Below are positions 5,236-9,027 of a DNA stretch of 9,027 nt, piece after piece; positions within the stretch are counted from its first letter, which is position 1, and each line of letters opens with the position of its first letter. The notes beneath the pieces were generated by a model that saw only the letters and a program-made list of their open reading frames with translations, was not told the DNA's origin and searched no databases. This stretch comes from an uncultured Prolixibacteraceae bacterium. GTDB taxonomy: Bacteria > Bacteroidota > Bacteroidia > Bacteroidales > Prolixibacteraceae. A program made the position numbers and the translations under genes. Location: NCBI GenBank assembly GCA_937915865.1, contig CALGIG010000091.1, positions 1-9,027 of the forward strand, given 5' to 3'.

Positions 5236-6726
5236 TCATTCCTTCACCCACTTCCCACTGCCTATAACCCGGTTTGATGCAGTAATCCGGTAGATATAAG
5301 CGCCGGAACCGAGTTGTGCTGTTCCGATTTGTTTTATATCTCTCGAAAGATCGGTTTCAAGCACCAGGCGACCACCCAAATCGAATAACTGAAAATGTGC
5401 CGACTTATGCTGAACAGCCAGCTTTACCTGTAGGAATTCCCTTCCCGGATTGGGCAATACCAGGGCTTCCTGAGCAATTGGTTCCTCATGGTTATCTACA
5501 TTAACGATTAAGCCTTCGCTGTTTAGCTTAAGTACAAAAGGGTCCCGTTGATAAACCATAGGAGCAGAATTGGGGTTGTAATAATCGCCTGTTATCAGCA
5601 TTCCTCCGTCACTCGTTGGAATAATATCATATGGGATATACGTTCCGTCACCACCATAATAAAACTGATCTGTTAGTTCAAAATCATTGTTCAGTTTGCT
5701 AAGTTGAATCCAGGTCGGATCTTGGGGCCAGAATGTATTGGGGTTAAAATTGTAAATACCTATACTCCATATACCACAACTTGAAACCAATATTCCGGTA
5801 CCGCTTCCCGGATAAGTAAGGGTATCCGCTGAACAATACAAGGAAATACTATCTATGAGTTCATTATTGTTGTTGTAAATTAAATTAGAGAGGCAGATTT
5901 CTCCTGATGGTTTTGAATTGTTTCCTAAAATAATATAAGAGTTGTTGTTATAATTTACCATTCTATATATCAAGCTCGGAAAGTTGAAATCAGGTTCAAA
6001 TTCTGAAATATAATTCAAATTCATATCAAAGGTTAGGTTTCGTAAAAATCCTTTCTCTTTCAGAGATGGGCCAGAAATGAGAATTTTCATCTGTTGATTT
6101 ATGGTATCAAATACAACGTTTGAAAAAATTCTAGGAGCATTCACGGAAGGAAAATAACTACAGACAGCCAGATCAGATAAATTAAACTTAACTATTGAAA
6201 AATCCCTTCTAGTCGCAGGGGGACGAACATATGAGGAGAGAATGTAAATTATCGAGTCGTTTAGATTTATAAATTGCTGTGGAAAATTAACTAATGAATC
6301 GGCAAAATTTAATGAAAATTCATTTACAAAGTTTAAGTTCTCGTCAATCTTCCAAAGCTTTAACAAGTGAAAAACATCATCACCGCTTACAGAATCTTTT
6401 CTTCCTGTAAGGTAAAAGCCAGGGTCGTCCCCTGATATAGTATTTCTAATTGTTGCGAAAGTTGATACAATTGAGTCGCTTTCCAATACTCTTTCCTGTA
6501 AAATATTTCCCTGACCACCTATCTTTAACAACTGGGCATTATAGAAAGAACTTCCCTGGAAAGTTTCTTTAAATCCACAAAGAATGAAATTATGATCTGT
6601 GGTTTCGGAAACTGAATACATGGTGTTGTACTCCTGGCTTTTATAAATTCTAAAAAAAGTAGATTGAGCCCTTGCAAATCCATGGGAAAATGTCATTACA
6701 ATAAATAAAACAATTAGCCTTCTCAT
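5236..6726 (-). CDS. Secreted protein with type IX secretion C-terminal sorting domain
   Basis: This 496-residue protein has a Sec signal peptide (MRRLIVLFIVMTFSHGFARA, with cleavage likely after ARA at 18-20). The C-terminal ~75 residues carry the Por/T9SS sorting domain: LPNPG (424-428), a QLFDLGGRLV strand-turn (446-455), LGSGAYIYRI (472-481) and a terminal GKWVKE. Such proteins cross the outer membrane by T9SS and are usually attached to the surface or released. The middle (about 25-410) has recurring short beta motifs such as NFILCGF, GFYLTG and SDGGMLITGDY, which suggest a propeller-like or delta-60-like repeat fold; substrate or partner is unknown. No catalytic motif is seen. The start ATG follows AAG with little ribosome-binding signal, as is common in this phylum. 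The upstream lipoprotein gene on the same strand ends 62 nt before, across a stem-loop. Confidence 0.88.
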   Translation of the reverse strand: MRRLIVLFIVMTFSHGFARAQSTFFRIYKSQEYNTMYSVSETTDHNFILCGFKETFQGSSFYNAQLLKIGGQGNILQERVLESDSIVSTFATIRNTISGDDPGFYLTGRKDSVSGDDVFHLLKLWKIDENLNFVNEFSLNFADSLVNFPQQFINLNDSIIYILSSYVRPPATRRDFSIVKFNLSDLAVCSYFPSVNAPRIFSNVVFDTINQQMKILISGPSLKEKGFLRNLTFDMNLNYISEFEPDFNFPSLIYRMVNYNNNSYIILGNNSKPSGEICLSNLIYNNNNELIDSISLYCSADTLTYPGSGTGILVSSCGIWSIGIYNFNPNTFWPQDPTWIQLSKLNNDFELTDQFYYGGDGTYIPYDIIPTSDGGMLITGDYYNPNSAPMVYQRDPFVLKLNSEGLIVNVDNHEEPIAQEALVLPNPGREFLQVKLAVQHKSAHFQLFDLGGRLVLETDLSRDIKQIGTAQLGSGAYIYRITASNRVIGSGKWVKE

Positions 6727-6740
6727 CTTGAAATATTTAA

Positions 6741-6773
6741 ATCAGTGCAATAGACAAGTTCTATTGCACTGAT
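6741..6773 (-). terminator. 13-bp perfect stem-loop, terminator-like
   Basis: ATCAGTGCAATAG (6741-6753) pairs perfectly with CTATTGCACTGAT (6761-6773) across a 7-nt loop. On the minus strand it lies after the lipoprotein stop and is followed by TTTAAATATTT. It is low in GC for a terminator and only 14 nt upstream of the T9SS-protein start, so it could also limit read-through or act as a leader structure or protein-binding operator. Confidence 0.6.
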
Positions 6774-6788
6774 GAATTACACAAAAAA

Positions 6789-7745
6789 TTAATCTTCAAA
6801 TTCGATTTTTATCCCATAATAAAGGGAATATTTGTGAGTCTGAATCCACTCACCTAAATTGTAGATAAGCAAATAATTAGCATAAACTGTTTTATATTGT
6901 TTACCAGAAGGTTGTTTCGTATTTTTAATAAAATCAAATTTACTCAGAAAGTAATTCAGATCAGAAGGTGACAGACACCGATCAAAATTAATATATTCCA
7001 CACTCTCACGGTAAAGCATATATCCATCATACGGTGCATTGTTTGGATCGTAAAATTCAGAATCAAAGCCTGGTATAACATCAATTATATCAATAGAAGT
7101 ATAATAACCTGCACCAGGTAATGCAATCGGATTTCTGAATTTCCGTTGTAATTCGGTTGCAGCATCAGCATGAATATTTTCCCAAAACTCACCGCATTTA
7201 CCCATCCAAGAGCCCCAATACCAATAATCAGTTGGCCCAAAAGGAATATAGTTCAATCCGGTTCCGAGCACACCGCCTGAAAGCGAAACCACAAGATTTT
7301 GTGTTCCACTTTTGAGGCCTGTGGTTTCAAGGTTCAGGTCAACAATATCGAACGTATAATCTTCGTTGCCGCTTTGTTGTTGCAGGATTTCAGCCCAGGC
7401 ATCAATGCTCATATAAAGCTTGTTGAGTTCATCGAGGCTGATTTGCCCGTCGCTTATGGGTACTGCGATCGTATCGTGAAAGAAGTCAACGTCGCCAAAC
7501 TCGTGTGTGTTGTTAGCCAGTTCAAGGTTCAACAAGCCTTCGAGATACCATTCAGCGCTGTCGACAGCCATGGTTTCACCACTTTTTGATTGAAGGTTTA
7601 GCTTAAACACTTGCAACTGTTTGGTTATTTTCGTTGCATCATTTTTTATTGATTCGTCTTTGATTTCTGCTTTATCTTTCTGGCAGGAAAAAATTGCAAA
7701 GGAACATAATAAGAACAGCGTAAGGAAATAATGTAGTTTTTTCAT
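6789..7745 (-). CDS. Putative lipoprotein of unknown function
   Basis: The 318-residue product begins with a lipoprotein signal: KK, a hydrophobic core (about 5-18) and the lipobox FAIFSC with Cys21. It should be anchored by a lipid, probably at the outer membrane. After Cys21 comes a charged Lys/Asp/Glu linker (QKDKAEIKDES), then MAVDSAEWYLEGLLNLE (59-75), which resembles a segment I have seen in unassigned Bacteroidota proteins. A central Trp/Tyr-rich stretch (PTDYWYWGSWMGKCGEFWEN) contains a Cys that may pair with the one in NFDRCLSPSD. I recognise no enzyme motif and no characterised family. The start ATG at 7745 has no clear ribosome-binding site. A candidate promoter lies about 150 nt upstream, giving a long leader with an AT repeat. 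Confidence 0.8.
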   Translation of the reverse strand: MKKLHYFLTLFLLCSFAIFSCQKDKAEIKDESIKNDATKITKQLQVFKLNLQSKSGETMAVDSAEWYLEGLLNLELANNTHEFGDVDFFHDTIAVPISDGQISLDELNKLYMSIDAWAEILQQQSGNEDYTFDIVDLNLETTGLKSGTQNLVVSLSGGVLGTGLNYIPFGPTDYWYWGSWMGKCGEFWENIHADAATELQRKFRNPIALPGAGYYTSIDIIDVIPGFDSEFYDPNNAPYDGYMLYRESVEYINFDRCLSPSDLNYFLSKFDFIKNTKQPSGKQYKTVYANYLLIYNLGEWIQTHKYSLYYGIKIEFED

Positions 7746-7783
7746 GATAGAAATTTTTTGTTGATAAATGAATAACTAATTTC

Positions 7784-7849
7784 TTCTGGAAAAGGAATAG
7801 TTAAGGAGGCTTGAACCTGTCTTCCAGAAATTCATATATATATATATAT
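7784..7849. repeat. Inverted repeat and (AT)8 run in the lipoprotein gene leader
   Basis: TTCTGGAA (7784-7791) and TTCCAGAA (7822-7829) form an 8-bp inverted repeat 30 bases apart. It is followed by (AT)8 at 7834-7849. Both fall between the putative promoter at 7895-7902 and the lipoprotein ATG, so they would lie in its 5' leader. The AT run is prone to slippage; any regulatory effect is inference. Confidence 0.6.
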
Positions 7850-7894
7850 TGCGTATTATATTTTTACTTAGCATCTGCTTTCAAATTAAGAAGA

Positions 7895-7902
7895 CAAATA
7901 TA
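7895..7902 (-). promoter_or_regulatory. Candidate -7 element for the lipoprotein gene
   Basis: The minus strand reads TATATTTG, matching TAnnTTTG. No convincing -33 TTTG is seen, only TTG-rich sequence about 22 nt upstream. It lies 150 nt before the start codon, so the leader would be long. AT richness makes a chance match more likely than for purN or ietA. Confidence 0.35.
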
Positions 7903-7969
7903 ATTAGAATATTGTTACATATCACAACAATTTATTCCGGTTTTTTACACCATCAGGCAACCCATGCCC

Positions 7970-7977
7970 TATTTTTG
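7970..7977 (+). promoter_or_regulatory. Candidate -7 element for the ECF sigma gene
   Basis: TATTTTTG matches TAnnTTTG and ends 25 nt before the sigma-factor ATG. A T-rich TTTTTTAC (7941-7948) about 22 nt upstream may serve as a loose -33 region. It points away from the candidate lipoprotein promoter, making a divergent promoter region. Confidence 0.5.
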
Positions 7978-8002
7978 TGTCTGCATATTCATAAGGGAAT
8001 GA

Positions 8003-8569
8003 ATGCGGAGCGATGATAAATTAATAAAAGACTGTTTATCAGGCAATAAGCAGGCGCAATATGAGTTGTACCAACGGTTTTCGGGGGTACTGTTCGGCAT
8101 TTGCCTGCGTTATGCCCGAAACCGTGCCGAAGCAGAAGACCTTTTGCAGGATGCTTTTATTAAAATATTCAGCCGCCTTGACTCCTTTGGCTTTAAAGGT
8201 TCTTTTGAAGGATGGCTCAGGCGGCTGGTTGTTAACTTAGCCATCAATTTCCGGCGCGATTACCTGAAGCAGTTCTTTGTAAACACAGAGGCCGGTCTGC
8301 CTGATGCCGAAGCTGCTGAAGCGTCAGATGCATCAGATATGACTTTTATTCCCCGGGAGAAACTGCTGCAAATGATACAATCGTTGCCCGATGGTTACCG
8401 CATGGTTTTCAATATGTATGTGTTTGAAAACCTGTCGCACCACCAAATTGCCGAACTGCTTGAAATCAGTGAAAACACCTCCAAAACGCAACTGATGAAA
8501 GCACGGAAGAGGCTGAGATTAATGGTTGAAGCCGAACTGGCCATGAATAAGATAAGCGTGAAGTCATGA
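8003..8569 (+). CDS. ECF-type sigma-70 family RNA polymerase sigma factor
   Basis: The 188-residue product has the two-domain ECF layout. Sigma-2 (about 20-88) includes the core-binding segment AEDLLQDAFIKIF (44-56) and the -10 contact segment FEGWLRRLVVNLAINFRRD (68-86). A short acidic Ala-rich linker (97-112) follows, then sigma-4 (about 118-175) with LPDGYRMVFNMYV (128-140) and the helix-turn-helix HHQIAELLEISENTSKTQL (146-164). It directs RNA polymerase to a small regulon, usually for envelope or nutrient signals. AAGGGA ends 4 nt before the ATG at 8003. Another ATG at 7999, in a different frame, stops after four residues and is not used. The stop overlaps the start of the next gene by 4 bases (ATGA), implying translational coupling with its likely anti-sigma factor. 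The precise ECF subgroup cannot be told here. Confidence 0.94.
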   Translation: MRSDDKLIKDCLSGNKQAQYELYQRFSGVLFGICLRYARNRAEAEDLLQDAFIKIFSRLDSFGFKGSFEGWLRRLVVNLAINFRRDYLKQFFVNTEAGLPDAEAAEASDASDMTFIPREKLLQMIQSLPDGYRMVFNMYVFENLSHHQIAELLEISENTSKTQLMKARKRLRLMVEAELAMNKISVKS

Positions 8570-9027
8570 AAGACAAACGGAACAAGATTGATGAACTTTT
8601 CAGGGAAGGACTGGGCAAATTAAACCAGGCTCCTCCTCCAGACCTATGGGAGCGGATTGATGCAAATCTGCCATCTGTCCGGCCGGCACCTGAAGCACCG
8701 CTGATACCCGGACGCCTGGTAAAAGCAGTAACTGCCGCTGCAATCATAGCCGGAGCTTTTATCCTGTGGTTTATCCTGAGTAAAAGCAACCAGGAATCAT
8801 CTCAGACAGAAACCATTCCTATTCAGGAACAAGCTTCCGGAACAACTTCAACAACAACCGGACATACACCCGGTCTATATCCTGATCAAAATGTTAAGAT
8901 CGCTGAATCATATATTGGATCCACTGACAAAAACAATCGCGCAAATGATATTGCTGAAAAAGCAGCTAAAGTATCTGATATAAATCACGATACACAGCCT
9001 AACAGTAAAGCAGCCTCAGGGGAAATA
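8566..9027 (+). CDS. Probable membrane-bound anti-sigma factor, 3' end outside window
   Basis: The frame opens at an ATG overlapping the sigma-factor stop (ATGA) and stays open for 154 codons to the window end. The cytosolic N-terminus has the motif IDELFREGLGKL...PPPDLWERI (8-31), which recalls short anti-sigma-like proteins found behind ECF sigma genes in Bacteroidota. One transmembrane helix (about 51-71, AVTAAAIIAGAFILWFIL) follows. The rest is a Ser/Thr/Gln/Asn-rich, low-complexity periplasmic stretch, with any folded domain lying beyond the edge. Role by position and topology: it would hold the sigma factor at the inner membrane until a signal arrives. It has no zinc-binding HxxxCxxC motif in the visible part, so it is not a classical ZAS protein. 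Confidence 0.8.
   Translation, partial: MKDKRNKIDELFREGLGKLNQAPPPDLWERIDANLPSVRPAPEAPLIPGRLVKAVTAAAIIAGAFILWFILSKSNQESSQTETIPIQEQASGTTSTTTGHTPGLYPDQNVKIAESYIGSTDKNNRANDIAEKAAKVSDINHDTQPNSKAASGEI

Noticed and set aside
8466..8789. 107-residue minus-strand open frame across the sigma/anti-sigma junction
   Set aside because: It is antisense to two overlapping genes that are both well supported; its composition is Ser/Arg-rich and motif-free.

Overview
The window looks like chromosomal DNA of a Bacteroidota bacterium. Four things point there: a protein with a type IX secretion (Por) C-terminal sorting domain, TAnnTTTG-type promoter elements in front of four genes, an ECF sigma factor followed by a one-pass anti-sigma candidate of the Bacteroidota kind, and REP-like repeats of a sort I associate with these genomes. 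The exact genus cannot be told from the window.

Layout. Positions 1-72 hold the 3' end of an unidentified plus-strand gene. Positions 73-425 are intergenic, with two degenerate tandem arrays (7-bp and 6-bp units) and a long imperfect palindrome with attC-like traits. Positions 426-3896 (minus strand) hold a tight two-gene operon: an AAA+ ATPase (IetA-like) followed after 9 nt by a large cytosolic subtilisin-like protease (IetS-like). This matches the IetAS pair, known as a plasmid stability (toxin-antitoxin-like) system of the Agrobacterium Ti plasmid pTiC58 and later reported as an antiphage defence system. It is the most interesting content of the window. Positions 3897-4532 are non-genic: the ietA promoter, nothing recognised at 3912-4037, two overlapping protein-like but unidentified open frames, then GTCTCC repeats and a GC-rich REP-like array that runs into the purN stop codon.

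Positions 4533-5096 (minus) are purN, a housekeeping purine biosynthesis gene, with its own promoter. A 38-bp perfect palindrome separates it from a T9SS-sorted secreted protein (5236-6726, minus), which is preceded by a perfect 13-bp stem-loop and a lipoprotein gene of unknown function (6789-7745, minus). A divergent promoter region (7746-8002) leads to a plus-strand ECF sigma factor (8003-8569) overlapping a probable membrane anti-sigma factor that runs off the window end.

How the parts fit. The IetAS operon looks like an accessory module set between repeat-rich intergenic stretches next to core genes. IetA probably controls or feeds the IetS protease in the cytoplasm. The sigma/anti-sigma pair is an independent signalling unit. 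The two exported proteins share a strand but are split by a terminator-like hairpin, so co-expression is uncertain.
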